The notes below the pieces were generated by a model. The model had not been told where the DNA came from and did no database searches. It was given only the letters and a program-made list of their open reading frames with translations. From Streptomyces dysideae (GTDB lineage Bacteria > Actinomycetota > Actinomycetes > Streptomycetales > Streptomycetaceae): 64,000 bases of DNA. Within the stretch, counting starts at the first letter, position 1. Each line of letters opens with the position of its first letter. A program made the position numbers and the translations under genes. The stretch lies in contig NZ_KQ949077.1 in the NCBI RefSeq assembly GCF_001514305.1, forward strand, positions 72,641 through 136,640. Reading direction: 5' to 3'. Below, in pieces: positions 17,176 to 25,499 of this stretch.

Positions 17176-17635
17176 TAGATGCAGCGGGCAAACCCGTAAG
17201 GGCCGCAGCAGCGGCCACCGATCGCTTAGAGTCCAGCGTCTTACCGCGTGCCAGTGCCTCCGCCTTGCTCAGGCCAAGCGCCTCGCCGACTTCCTTGCCG
17301 TTGCGGTACACAACCTGCTGGATCTTGTGATCGCGACACACGTATCCGAGAGCACCTTCGATCATGAGGCGATGTCGGGGTGCCGCCTTGCGGTTCCCGG
17401 CGGGACTAACGTCCGCAACGCAGATCACCACGGCGTTGGGATTCAAGGCCGAGAGCTTGCTACTGAGCATGCGCCCCAGGTCTTCAACCTGGTCGATGAC
17501 CTCCAACGCCGCCGTTCGAAGCTCACAAGCCTCCTGAATCTGGGGCTCGTCCTGCGATCCTCCCAGGACAACGCAGGTAACTACAGGGCCTCGCCCTGCC
17601 GCTGGAAAGCCCACACTGATCCCAAGTACCTCCAT
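17153..17635 (-). CDS. RuvC/RNase-H-fold-like protein lacking obvious catalytic acids
   Basis: 160 aa from the ATG at 17635. The N-terminus MEVLGISVGF mirrors the LGIDPG opening of RuvC, with Ser replacing the first catalytic Asp. NPNAVVICVADV could be the central strand, and the C-terminal KRSVAAAAALTG occupies the place where RuvC has two Asp residues. Length matches RuvC. If the fold assignment is right, this is an inactive nuclease-like protein. It diverges from the kinase by only 24 bases and overlaps the PRTase gene at its 3' end, so the three are likely linked. The assignment is tentative. Confidence 0.45.
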   Translation of the reverse strand: MEVLGISVGFPAAGRGPVVTCVVLGGSQDEPQIQEACELRTAALEVIDQVEDLGRMLSSKLSALNPNAVVICVADVSPAGNRKAAPRHRLMIEGALGYVCRDHKIQQVVYRNGKEVGEALGLSKAEALARGKTLDSKRSVAAAAALTGLPAASTTDPNLS

Positions 17636-17659
17636 GCACAGCACTATAGAGTGACAGGC
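17636..17659. promoter_or_regulatory. 24-base divergent promoter, probably giving leaderless mRNAs
   Basis: On the minus strand TATAGT (17648-17643) sits 8 bases before the ATG at 17635, so transcription should start at or next to the start codon. On the plus strand CTATAG/TATAGA lies 10 bases before the ATG at 17660. Neither gene has a ribosome-binding site, which agrees with leaderless transcripts. Confidence 0.45.
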
Positions 17660-18724
17660 ATGTCGGGAACGGTCATCGCCCAGGTCGGCAACCACCAGGT
17701 CGGGAACCGCATCAGTGATCGCTACAAGGTGCTGGAACACCTCGGGGGCGGGGCTGGTGGCCAGGTCTATCGGGTCGAGGACGAGCATCTGCGCGCAGAG
17801 GTGGCGCTCAAGCTCTTCGAACCGCAGTCAGGTCAGCCAGCCACGTGGGACGAAGCCCAGGCGCTCAAGGAGCTGCAGAGCCAGTACCTCCTCCCCGTCT
17901 ACAACGCCGACATCGCCAGCGGGACCGACATCCGCTACATCACGATGCCCGTCATGGACGGCGATCTTGAAACCGCTTCAGTACCGTTCGGCATCGACAT
18001 CGCCAAGGCGGTGCGCTGGGGCCAGCAGCTCGGGCACGGACTTGAGCGCGTCCACGCCGCCGGCCTACTGCATCGCGACGTCAAACCAGGCAACGCGTTC
18101 GTCGACACCGGCAAAAACGTCCTGCTGGGAGATCTTGGTTTTGCCGCGCGGATGGATGCCGACGGCTATACCGCCGCGAACGGAACATACGCCACCGTAG
18201 CTCCGGAGGTACTGAGTACAGGCAAATGCTCGGTGGCCTCAGACGTCTACTCGCTGGCTGCCACCATGTTCTACCTCCTGTCCGGGCAGTACCCGAACGG
18301 GCCGATAACCCTGGGACGAAGCGCCCGCAGGGAGCGAATTCTCCACGGCCAGTTCGACAAACTGCGCGATGTCGCCCCGCATGTCTCCCAGGGCCTCGGC
18401 AGCGTCGTCGAGCGAGGACTCTCTCTCGATCCAGTTGCTCGTCCCAGCAGCGCGCAAGCTCTCGCAAACCAACTCGCTCAATGTGTACGCCCTCACAGAC
18501 CTTGGCGCCGCGTCACACCCCACGACGGTCACGACCAATGCTTTGAAGGGGGCGCCACCAACACGGCGAAGGCAGTCTCGGTCTGCGCGGTACAGGACGC
18601 ACGTGGGCGCTACGGCGTCGAGGTGCGCCACGAGACAGGCCGGCGAGCACGCCAGCACGAGAAGAGCGGACTCCAACGAGACAGCCTTCCTGCCGCTTTG
18701 CGCACTGTGCTTCGCAACCTCTAG
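17660..18724 (+). CDS. Ser/Thr protein kinase (Hanks type)
   Basis: 354 aa. The glycine-rich loop LGGGAGGQVYRV (28-39), Lys51, HRDVKPGN (138-145), DLG (158-160) in place of DFG, and APE (181-183) mark a complete kinase domain ending near residue 265. The C-terminal 90 residues are basic, with no PASTA repeats and no membrane helix, so the kinase is cytoplasmic. It starts 24 bases from the divergent RuvC-like gene, without a ribosome-binding site. Its last four bases overlap the convergent gene at 18721. A role in controlling its two neighbours is inferred. Confidence 0.8.
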   Translation: MSGTVIAQVGNHQVGNRISDRYKVLEHLGGGAGGQVYRVEDEHLRAEVALKLFEPQSGQPATWDEAQALKELQSQYLLPVYNADIASGTDIRYITMPVMDGDLETASVPFGIDIAKAVRWGQQLGHGLERVHAAGLLHRDVKPGNAFVDTGKNVLLGDLGFAARMDADGYTAANGTYATVAPEVLSTGKCSVASDVYSLAATMFYLLSGQYPNGPITLGRSARRERILHGQFDKLRDVAPHVSQGLGSVVERGLSLDPVARPSSAQALANQLAQCVRPHRPWRRVTPHDGHDQCFEGGATNTAKAVSVCAVQDARGRYGVEVRHETGRRARQHEKSGLQRDSLPAALRTVLRNL

Positions 18725-19194
18725 CACGGTATTGAGGACGGCAGAATTCCATACCGTGCTGTCCCGCCCGCCAGCACGAGTGAGCGGGTTACTGGCTGCC
18801 TTCCCGGGGCGCTACACACGCTTACGGGCGGAAGCAGCCACGGCCTCAGCAGCCGAAGCTGCGGATCGAAGCAGACAAGCCCCATCGATGCCGCGAGGTC
18901 CGCAGCGTAGGCCGACGCTTCCTCGGCCATGCTGTACCGCATTGGGAAGTAGATGAACGGCCCGGCCGCCTCGCCGATCAACGGCCCCGTCGACCAAGGG
19001 GAGGTGTCCTCCTCGTCCTCCGTGAGATCCACCCATCGCGCCAAGAGCCCAGCAACGTACTCCGCGATACGCGGTGACGGTGGAAACTCTTCCTCCGTGT
19101 CGATGTAGCGGTCGTACAGCTGGGTGAGGACCTCGCCCGCGATCACATCGTCAGCGGGCTTGCTGCCTTCCCACACCGCCAGGTCGTAGCTCAT
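18721..19194 (-). CDS. conserved hypothetical protein
   Basis: 157 aa starting MSYDLAVWEG, an opening seen in a group of small actinobacterial proteins of unknown function. Residues about 40-110 (PSPRIAEYVAGLLARW ... STGPLIGEAAGPFIYFPMRYSMAEEASAYAADLA) look folded. The last 40 residues are basic and atypical, and may come from read-through into foreign sequence. It converges on the kinase with a four-base overlap. Confidence 0.6.
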   Translation of the reverse strand: MSYDLAVWEGSKPADDVIAGEVLTQLYDRYIDTEEEFPPSPRIAEYVAGLLARWVDLTEDEEDTSPWSTGPLIGEAAGPFIYFPMRYSMAEEASAYAADLAASMGLVCFDPQLRLLRPWLLPPVSVCSAPGRQPVTRSLVLAGGTARYGILPSSIPC

Positions 19195-19289
19195 GGCCGA
19201 ACTGTGCCACGCCCTACTGACAGTACCGCTTAGCGTCGATCAGCAGGCCAGCCGCACCAGACGTCCGAGGGAGCTGTTACGTTCCGCCC

Positions 19290-19825
19290 ATGACCGCACC
19301 AGACGATCTACTCCTTCGGATCGAGCAGGAGCCTTCCCTTGCTGCCGCGCTCGCCTGGCCTGGCGACTTCGACATCGAGCGCCGGGACCCCATTGAGGAC
19401 CTTGCCCTTGGCTTCCCCTGCACCCGATAGCCGGCTGCGGCGCTGGCGGCACCTACTTCCTGTGCGGGGAAGCCGGGGCCGAGGAGAGGCCCGTCCTGTA
19501 CGCCGACTCGGAGGGCCAGGCGACACTGATCGGCGCCGACCTCGTCGAGGCCATCGCCCTCATCGTGGTCCTGCCCTTCTGGCGCGACCTGGTGAAGGGC
19601 TTCGCGATCAGCGAGCTCGGCTCGGGCCTTCGGGCCGACCACCCAGACTTCGACGCCGAGCGCGACCGCCTTCTGCACGCCCTCGGGCTTGCCTCCCTCT
19701 CCGAGGAGGAGGCTGCCGCTCGCCTGCTGGCTGTGGCCGCACGCACGGCCCCGGACTACGTGCCGTGCGTACCTGACGACGATCACCTGCCGTACGAGCT
19801 TCTGTTTCCGAGCGGCCCCGCCTAG
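19290..19825 (+). pseudogene. frameshifted conserved hypothetical gene (SUKH-like?)
   Basis: The ATG at 19290 opens a frame (MTAPDDLLLRIEQEPSLAAALAWP) that stops at 19428-19430. The rest of the protein continues in the -1 frame as GCGAGGTYFLCGEAG ... LIGADLVEAIALIVVLPFWRDL to 19825. The break falls in CCCC at 19415-19418, and one more C restores a single frame of about 180 residues. The restored protein resembles SMI1/KNR4 (SUKH)-type proteins in pattern, with low certainty. It could be a true mutation, a sequencing error, or less likely programmed slippage. Confidence 0.6.
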
Positions 19826-19843
19826 CGAAGCCAGCGCTTGACG

Positions 19844-20305
19844 TCAGTACCGGGCGATGACCTGTCGCAGGTCCGTGCCCAGGAGGTCCTCCAGCGCCTG
19901 GACGGTGGCTGGCGGTAGTGGCAGCTCGCATTCTGGGTCTGTGGTGACGAGGCTGTACCTGGCGAAACCCGCAGCCTCGACGTAGTCGAGGGCGTTCAAG
20001 TCCGTCTGGGCAGAGCAACAGGACATCGTCACGGCAAGCGCGTCGAAATAGCCGTCTGGAAGCGTTGCCGTGTCCATCGCGTCGCCCCACCAGTCTTCGA
20101 TGTCGAAGCCGCATACGGGGCACCGGACACCACACCAGTTCTCCCCGGGATCAATGAAGGCTGTGCCGGGGATGTGCCAGACGTCGTAACCGCCCAACTC
20201 CTCAGGAACCAGTTGTCGTAGCCGGGCTTGCGCAGCCTCGCTCGCAGCGGGCGCAGGCGAAAAGTGCGGGTCCTTGGGTATGAGGTGGAGCAGCGTGATG
20301 CTCAC
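19844..20305 (-). CDS. hypothetical protein with a CPxC motif
   Basis: 153 aa. VRCPVCGFDIEDWW (about 59-72) contains one Cys pair, and Cys57 plus the later SCCS could contribute further ligands, suggesting a small metal site. The rest is Asp/Glu-rich and unassigned. Its start overlaps the Nudix gene stop (ATGA at 20302-20305), placing it third in a leftward operon: HTH regulator, Nudix, this gene. Confidence 0.6.
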   Translation of the reverse strand: MSITLLHLIPKDPHFSPAPAASEAAQARLRQLVPEELGGYDVWHIPGTAFIDPGENWCGVRCPVCGFDIEDWWGDAMDTATLPDGYFDALAVTMSCCSAQTDLNALDYVEAAGFARYSLVTTDPECELPLPPATVQALEDLLGTDLRQVIARY

Positions 20306-20838
20306 GCTGCCGACCAGCCGTCCAGCGAGACCTCCGAGCCGTCATTCAGGTAATGGTGGAGGGCGCTGGCCGTGGTATCCACGAACGCCTCGGGGATGGC
20401 GTTGGCGTCGACCCAGCGGACCTGGGAGTGCTTGCGGGGTTCGCGGTTCTCGGGTTCGCCGGTCCATTCGTGGGCGGCGAAGACGACCGTGAGGAAGCCG
20501 TTGGGGGCCTCGACGCCCCAAGCGCCGTGGATGATGTGGGCGACCTTGAGGGACTCGGGCTTCACCGTGAGGCCAGTCTCCTCGTAGAGCTCGCGGACCG
20601 CGGTTTCGGTGATGGGCTCGCCGGGCTCGCTCTTGCCGACGGGGAGGTCCCACATTCCCTGGGCGAACTTGGCGTTCTCGCTGCGCTGGAGGAGGACTAC
20701 GCGGTTGGTGGCCTTGTCGTGGACGATGACCGCGGCGACCAGCAGGGTCATCGATTCGAGCGCCGGCTTGAGGGCCTTCGGCTGGTCGTCGGTCTGCTGG
20801 GCCACGGTGTTCCCTTCGTCGGGCGGGTTGTTGGGCAT
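20302..20838 (-). CDS. Nudix hydrolase
   Basis: 178 aa from the ATG at 20838, directly after the stop of the HTH gene; a longer in-frame start overlaps that gene. The Nudix box is complete: Gly, then EPGEPITE, then VRELYEETGL. The upstream QGMWDLPVGKSEPGE is typical of MutT/ADP-ribose-type enzymes that cleave nucleoside diphosphates linked to another group. In the Streptomyces element pSAM2 a Nudix protein (Pif) confers conjugal immunity. A similar role is possible here because of the mobile context but is not shown by the sequence. Confidence 0.88.
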   Translation of the reverse strand: MPNNPPDEGNTVAQQTDDQPKALKPALESMTLLVAAVIVHDKATNRVVLLQRSENAKFAQGMWDLPVGKSEPGEPITETAVRELYEETGLTVKPESLKVAHIIHGAWGVEAPNGFLTVVFAAHEWTGEPENREPRKHSQVRWVDANAIPEAFVDTTASALHHYLNDGSEVSLDGWSAA

Positions 20839-20839
20839 G

Positions 20840-22207
20840 TTAGGCGAGGGCCTCGCGGGCGCGGCGAGCGAGATCAGCGGCACCGGGCACTTTGCGCCTC
20901 TGGTAGACCGCGAGAGTGGAGCGGATCGAGGTGATCGCCTTGCGGGTGCGGTCGGAGGTCATGCCCTCCATGAGGACCAGGGCCTGGGTCCAGGCGGCAA
21001 CGGCCTCGTCGGCGCGTGCCTGGGCGGCGAGGCTGTCGCCGAGGTCTGCGTGGGTGAGGGCGTGGACGCGCTTGTACTTCTCCGGGTCCCAGCGGGTGAG
21101 GGCGTCTCGGTGCTGCTGTTCGGTGCCGATGTGGTCGGCGAGGTCAGTCAGGGTGCGGGCGGTGTGGCTGGCCACGGTGCCCGCGGCGGGGCCGCTCACA
21201 CGGGAGTAGCTGGGCTGAGGGCCGTCGTCCCGTAGGAGGGCGTCCTCGGCGGCGAGCAGGGCGCGTGCGGCCGACGGGTTCTCGTTGGTGGCGGCGTAGG
21301 CGCGGGCGTGGGTGATGTGGAGGAGTGCTTCCGTCTGGCCGTCGACGTGGCCGAGGCCGCGCTTCAAAGCCCCTTCGACGAGGTCGACGCAGTGGTGGGG
21401 CTGTTTGAGGCTGAGGGCCTGGTGGGCGAGGGCACGCATCATCCAGGCGGCGTGGCCGAAGGGGTCGGCTTCGCAGGCGAGCTTGTAGCCGACCTGGTAG
21501 TAGCGCTGGGCGGCACCTTCCTCGCCGAGGTCGTGGTGCTTCCACCCTGCGAGGTAGGCGAGTTCGGCGACAGCGCCGAAGGCGGCCCGGCGTAAGGCTT
21601 CGCTGGGGAAGCGTCCCCGCAGCATGGGGGCGGCTGTGTCGGCGAGGTACGCGGTGACGGTGGTCAGGCCGTGCCCGCCGCCGAGGCGCTCGTCGGCGGC
21701 GGTGAAGGCCGCGGTGATCTGCCGGACGACATCCACGTCCTCCGCGCCGACCAGGGACGTGCCAGTACGGGCGCGGAGCATGCGGGCGGTGGCTTCGTGG
21801 TCGTAACCGAGCGGCATGGCGACGCCGGCGGTGGTGAAGGCCGCGATGGTGAGGAAGCGGCGGCGCTCGACGTCGGCCCGGCCCAGGTCGGTAGCCGCGA
21901 GCACTGGGTCGGATTCCGCCGGCGCTTCGTCATCGCTGGCCTGGAGGCCGATCTCGGTCTGGGTGACCGTGCGCCCCGCTCGGCGGGACAGCGCCTCGGC
22001 CAGGTACTGGCCTACCCGGCCGGACGGGGCACGGGTGCCGTTCACCCAGTGCGAGATGGCCGACTTGTTGGTCTGGAGGATCTCGCCGTTCTCGGCGGCG
22101 ATGCGCCGCACGTCTCTGGCGAGGGTCTCGTAGGTGCAGTCGACCGCCGCGATGACGTCGCGCAGACGGGAGTTGGGTTCTTGCTGCGCCGCCACGATCG
22201 CCTCCAC
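20840..22207 (-). CDS. HTH regulator with TPR-like C-terminus
   Basis: 455 aa. The N-terminus has a helix-turn-helix (LRDVIAAVDCTYETLARDVRRIAAENGE; TNKSAISHWVNGTRAPSG). A basic segment ERRRFLTIAAF leads to a long array of TPR-like helices (AAFGAVAELAYLAGWKHHDLGEEGAAQRYYQVGYKLA). This architecture is widespread in Streptomyces. It heads the leftward Nudix operon and diverges from the operon at 22419, so it probably regulates one or both from the 211-base intergenic region. Confidence 0.85.
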   Translation of the reverse strand: MEAIVAAQQEPNSRLRDVIAAVDCTYETLARDVRRIAAENGEILQTNKSAISHWVNGTRAPSGRVGQYLAEALSRRAGRTVTQTEIGLQASDDEAPAESDPVLAATDLGRADVERRRFLTIAAFTTAGVAMPLGYDHEATARMLRARTGTSLVGAEDVDVVRQITAAFTAADERLGGGHGLTTVTAYLADTAAPMLRGRFPSEALRRAAFGAVAELAYLAGWKHHDLGEEGAAQRYYQVGYKLACEADPFGHAAWMMRALAHQALSLKQPHHCVDLVEGALKRGLGHVDGQTEALLHITHARAYAATNENPSAARALLAAEDALLRDDGPQPSYSRVSGPAAGTVASHTARTLTDLADHIGTEQQHRDALTRWDPEKYKRVHALTHADLGDSLAAQARADEAVAAWTQALVLMEGMTSDRTRKAITSIRSTLAVYQRRKVPGAADLARRAREALA

Positions 22208-22418
22208 TCCGGAGCTGTAAACCGCGTATACCGCTTCAACTGCCTTCCACCGTACCCACTGAGCGTGACCACCGGTTCACTTATCAGCAGCCGCCCGGAA
22301 CGGCACGACCGTGATCCAGGCTCCCCCTTGGTCCGAGCGGCACCCCGAAGTTCCGTACGCCCACACCGGGCTCGGGCATTCGTGTGCCCGGACCCGGCCG
22401 ATCAGAGACGGAGACACG
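22208..22418. promoter_or_regulatory. divergent promoter region between the HTH and the phosphotransferase operon
   Basis: 211 bases between divergent genes. The stretch near 22215-22250 (GTAAACCGCGTATACCGC) is AT-richer than its surroundings and contains a GTATAC palindrome, a plausible operator or -10 area for the HTH gene. GGAG at about 22410 serves the GTG start at 22419. Confidence 0.4.
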
Positions 22419-23168
22419 GTGACCACCATCGAGACCACGGCTATCCCGGTCGAGCTGCCCGAGGCGTTCGACCCGCGCTGGAGCCGCTTGCCCGGCATCC
22501 AGGTCGACGGCCGGCGCATCATGATCGACCCGGCCGAGTACTTCTTCCGCTTCGAGTCCAACACGTGGCTCGTCGCCGACTGGGAGCTGGTCAAGGCCCA
22601 GCTCCTGGACGTGGACGAGACGACCGAGAGCGCGGTCGAGCAGCTCGCGCTCGGCTTCATCAAGCACCACGGTGAGTCCACCTCCGACGCGGCCCGCGTC
22701 CTGGCCACCGCGTACGAGGTGTACGCCTACCTCTTCCGCGACGAGCACCTGGCCAGCCTCGGCCTGCCGCAGATCACCGCCACCCACCTACGGATGCTCC
22801 GCGAGGCCGCCACGCTCATGGCGCTCAACAAGGTCGAGCTCGACGGGCACATCTCCAACGTCGGCCCGTGCTGGTTCTTCCCCGCCGCCACCTCCGTCGT
22901 CTTCGACCTGGACGACGAGACGGGCGGGATGCTCGACGAGGTCTACCACGGCGGCTGGTTCAACGAGCACCGCCGCATCGAGTCCATCAAGGCCCACGCC
23001 GCCCTCGGAGGCCGACTCGTGCACGGCTGCCAGTCCGTGCCGGACCAGTCCGGCGGCGTGGTCGCGCCCTACGGTGCCTCGATGGCGAACTTCCGCGACG
23101 ACCTCGCCGCGTTCAAGGCGGGCTGGATCGAGCAGGTCTACGCCCACCGCGTGAACCCCGCCGCGTAG
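22419..23168 (+). CDS. conserved hypothetical protein, first gene of a four-gene cargo operon
   Basis: 249 aa from GTG at 22419, with GGAG nine bases upstream; an ATG frame upstream is not protein-like. The segments IMIDPAEYFFRFESNTWLVADWELVK and HISNVGPCWFFPAATSVVFDLDD look folded, but I do not recognise a family. It is followed on the same strand by a phosphotransferase-like, a methyltransferase and a HAD-like gene, so it probably belongs to one small-molecule or nucleotide-modifying pathway. Confidence 0.65.
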   Translation: MTTIETTAIPVELPEAFDPRWSRLPGIQVDGRRIMIDPAEYFFRFESNTWLVADWELVKAQLLDVDETTESAVEQLALGFIKHHGESTSDAARVLATAYEVYAYLFRDEHLASLGLPQITATHLRMLREAATLMALNKVELDGHISNVGPCWFFPAATSVVFDLDDETGGMLDEVYHGGWFNEHRRIESIKAHAALGGRLVHGCQSVPDQSGGVVAPYGASMANFRDDLAAFKAGWIEQVYAHRVNPAA

Positions 23169-23247
23169 CCCACCACCCGATCAGGCTCCGGGGCGGGTCG
23201 ACATCCCTCGCCCGCCCCGGACGCCACCATCACCCCGGAGCCCGCCC

Positions 23248-24159
23248 GTGACCACGAACCCCAGCGCCGAACTCCTCGACAACCTGCTCACCGCGACCGG
23301 CCAGACCACAGCTGTACGGGAGGAGGTGCGCGTGTGGTCCATGTCCGGCGTCGAGCGCGTGGCCTTCCCCGACGGCTCCACGGCCATCTTCAAGTACGCC
23401 AAGAAGCCATTCGACAGTGAGGACCAGACCCTCCGGCTGGCCCACACCCTCGGCGTTCCCGTCCCCCAGGTCCATGCCTCCGCCGTCCTGGACGGCTGGC
23501 TCGGCATGCTCATGGAGGACCTCGGGCCGTCCGTCCGCGAGGCCGACGACCTCGACGGCGTGGCCGCGGCCGTGGTTCTGCACGGCACCCGTACGGCTCC
23601 GCCCTTGCCCGTCCTCGACCAGGAGCGACTGCGCATGCTGCCGACCCGTGCGCTGGAGCATCTCGAACGGCTGCGCAAGGCCGACCGGTGGCAGGACGCC
23701 GACGACATCGAGGACGCGCTCGACCGGATCGCCCAGGCCGCCGAGGCCCGCTCGGCCGGAGCGACGCTAGAACCGTTCGGATGGGTGCACTCTGAGTTCC
23801 ACCCCACCAGCCTCCACATCGGCGAGCGCGGCTGGAGGCTGCTCGACTTCGCCCGCGCCTTCACCGGCCCCGGTCTGCTCGACCTCGCCAGCTGGCACGG
23901 CACCATCGAGCCCCCGCACCCTGTGCGCCTGCGCGTCTTCCTGGAGCAGTACGTCACCGCCGGCGGCACCCCCGACGCCCTCGCCCCGCGCGGCGGGCTC
24001 ACCGCCGAGAACTGGGCCCTGGGCTGGCACCGCATGTGGGCCGTCGAGTGGTTCATGGAGCAGGCCATCCGCTGGATCAACGACCCGGCCACGGACCCCG
24101 CCTACATCAAGGCCGTCCGCCGCCACCTCACCGACGTCCTCCACCTCCTGGAGATCTGA
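23248..24159 (+). CDS. aminoglycoside-phosphotransferase-family protein, divergent catalytic loop
   Basis: 303 aa. The fold of APH/choline-kinase enzymes is visible: the N-lobe with FPDGSTAIFKYAKKPF, LGMLMEDLGPSVREAD, and the C-lobe loop HSEFHPTS followed by WRLLDFARAF. The usual HxDxxxxN motif is altered, with Asp replaced by Glu and Asn by Ser, while the Mg-binding Asp of LLDFA is kept. Antibiotic resistance should not be assumed. It ends one base before the methyltransferase start. Confidence 0.75.
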   Translation: MTTNPSAELLDNLLTATGQTTAVREEVRVWSMSGVERVAFPDGSTAIFKYAKKPFDSEDQTLRLAHTLGVPVPQVHASAVLDGWLGMLMEDLGPSVREADDLDGVAAAVVLHGTRTAPPLPVLDQERLRMLPTRALEHLERLRKADRWQDADDIEDALDRIAQAAEARSAGATLEPFGWVHSEFHPTSLHIGERGWRLLDFARAFTGPGLLDLASWHGTIEPPHPVRLRVFLEQYVTAGGTPDALAPRGGLTAENWALGWHRMWAVEWFMEQAIRWINDPATDPAYIKAVRRHLTDVLHLLEI

Positions 24160-24160
24160 C

Positions 24161-24853
24161 GTGCTCGCCCAGGCATCCCCCTGGCACGCCCACGCCCTCC
24201 AGCGCACCGCCGCCGGACTCGCCGAACCCCTTTCCGTACCCGCCCGGATGGAATGGACCACGAGACCCGGCCAAGGTCCCGGCGCCGAGATCCTCGGCTC
24301 CGACCTGCGCGGCAAGCGACTCCTGGAACTCGGCTGCGGCCCCGGCCACAACGCCGCCCACCTCGCCACCCGCCACGGTGCCCACGTCACCGGCGTCGAC
24401 CTGGTCGGCCTCCAGGTCCGCCGCGCCCGCTCCCACTACGGACGGCTGAACAACCTCACCTTCGTCGCCGGCCACGCCCTGCACTACCTGCACGCCTCCA
24501 ACGAGCAGTTCGACGCGATCTACTCCGTCTTCGGCGCCGTCGGGCTCGTCGCGCCCGAGCTCCTGCTCCCGGCCATCGCCCAGCGCCTCACGCCCGGCCG
24601 GGTGCTCGCCTTCTCCGTCCCCCACCCGCAGCGCGGCGGCCGCAGCCCCTCGGGCGACGACCGGCCCCGCCGCGACCACGTCACCCTCCCCGACCGCACC
24701 CGCCTCCCCATCGCCCGCTGGGAGTTCTCCAGGGACCGGTGGGAGAAGCACCTCAGCCAGGCGGGCTTCTGGCTCACCTCGGCCCAGGAGTTCCACGACC
24801 CCCGCATGGGCCACTGGCCCACCACCCTGCTGATCCGCGCTCGCAAGCTCTGA
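24161..24853 (+). CDS. class I SAM-dependent methyltransferase
   Basis: 230 aa starting one base after the phosphotransferase stop. The SAM-binding motif I is LLELGCGPGHNAAHLA (55-69), followed by ITGVDLVG-like motif VTGVDLVGLQVRRA and a post-motif YSVFGAVGLVAPELLLPAI. It resembles small Methyltransf_25/11 enzymes. The substrate is unknown. Overlap-free tight packing with the neighbouring genes indicates one operon. Confidence 0.85.
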   Translation: MLAQASPWHAHALQRTAAGLAEPLSVPARMEWTTRPGQGPGAEILGSDLRGKRLLELGCGPGHNAAHLATRHGAHVTGVDLVGLQVRRARSHYGRLNNLTFVAGHALHYLHASNEQFDAIYSVFGAVGLVAPELLLPAIAQRLTPGRVLAFSVPHPQRGGRSPSGDDRPRRDHVTLPDRTRLPIARWEFSRDRWEKHLSQAGFWLTSAQEFHDPRMGHWPTTLLIRARKL

Positions 24854-24887
24854 CCAGCTATTCGCCCGGCTTCCCCTGGAGGAACCG

Positions 24888-25433
24888 ATGCGCCCGCCCT
24901 ACCTGCTCCTCGACATCGACGGCGTCCTCATACCCTTCCCCGACGCAGAGGGCTCGACCCCGGCCACCCACGCCCGCCACGACGTCGTCCCCACCGGCCG
25001 CAGCGCCGACAACCCGGTCACCGTCTGGCTCAACCCCGACCACGGCCGCCTGCTCATGGACGTGATCCGCACCGGCCTGGTCACCCCCGTCTGGTGCACC
25101 AGCTGGCGGCAGGACGCCACCACCCTCATCGGCCCGCTTCTGCGCCTCCCTGACCTGCCGTACGTCGACCTGCCGCGCCCCCAGATCACCACCAGCCACC
25201 CCAACGGCTACCTCTGGAAGCGCGACCACGTCGACGCCTGGCTGGACGACGCCCCCGCCGTCTGGATCGACGACGACTTCACCGGCCTCGACCATGAATG
25301 GGCGGTGGAGCGCACTGTCAAGGGAACGGCGACCCTCCTCATTCAGCCCGACCCGCACCTCGGTCTACAGCCCGAGCACCTGACCGAGGTCACGAGGTGG
25401 GTTGCGCAGTTACACACAGCCCGCGCCGCCTGA
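24888..25433 (+). CDS. HAD-like hydrolase
   Basis: 181 aa from the ATG at 24888, behind GGAGG. The opening [14 protein letters not shown] carries the DxDGV nucleophile motif of HAD phosphatases, and VWIDDDFTG is a candidate motif IV. The central [19 protein letters not shown] matches the HAD-like proteins often found on actinobacterial mobile DNA. It is the last gene of the operon and is followed by a strong hairpin terminator. Confidence 0.82.
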   Translation: MRPPYLLLDIDGVLIPFPDAEGSTPATHARHDVVPTGRSADNPVTVWLNPDHGRLLMDVIRTGLVTPVWCTSWRQDATTLIGPLLRLPDLPYVDLPRPQITTSHPNGYLWKRDHVDAWLDDAPAVWIDDDFTGLDHEWAVERTVKGTATLLIQPDPHLGLQPEHLTEVTRWVAQLHTARAA

Positions 25434-25438
25434 CGACT

Positions 25439-25471
25439 GATGCCCTCGCTGTCACGAGTAGCGAGGGCATC
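25439..25471. terminator. bidirectional hairpin terminator
   Basis: Perfect 12-bp stem GATGCCCTCGCT / AGCGAGGGCATC with a 9-base loop, between the convergent HAD gene and the gene at 25500. A near-identical hairpin lies at 26637-26669. Confidence 0.75.
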
Positions 25472-25499
25472 CGGGTGCGCTGCGGGGCCTGCACCAGGG

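Noticed and set aside
23248..24159. Calling the APH-family gene an aminoglycoside resistance gene
   Set aside because: The catalytic HxDxxxxN loop is altered and the neighbours are a methyltransferase and HAD protein, not resistance genes.
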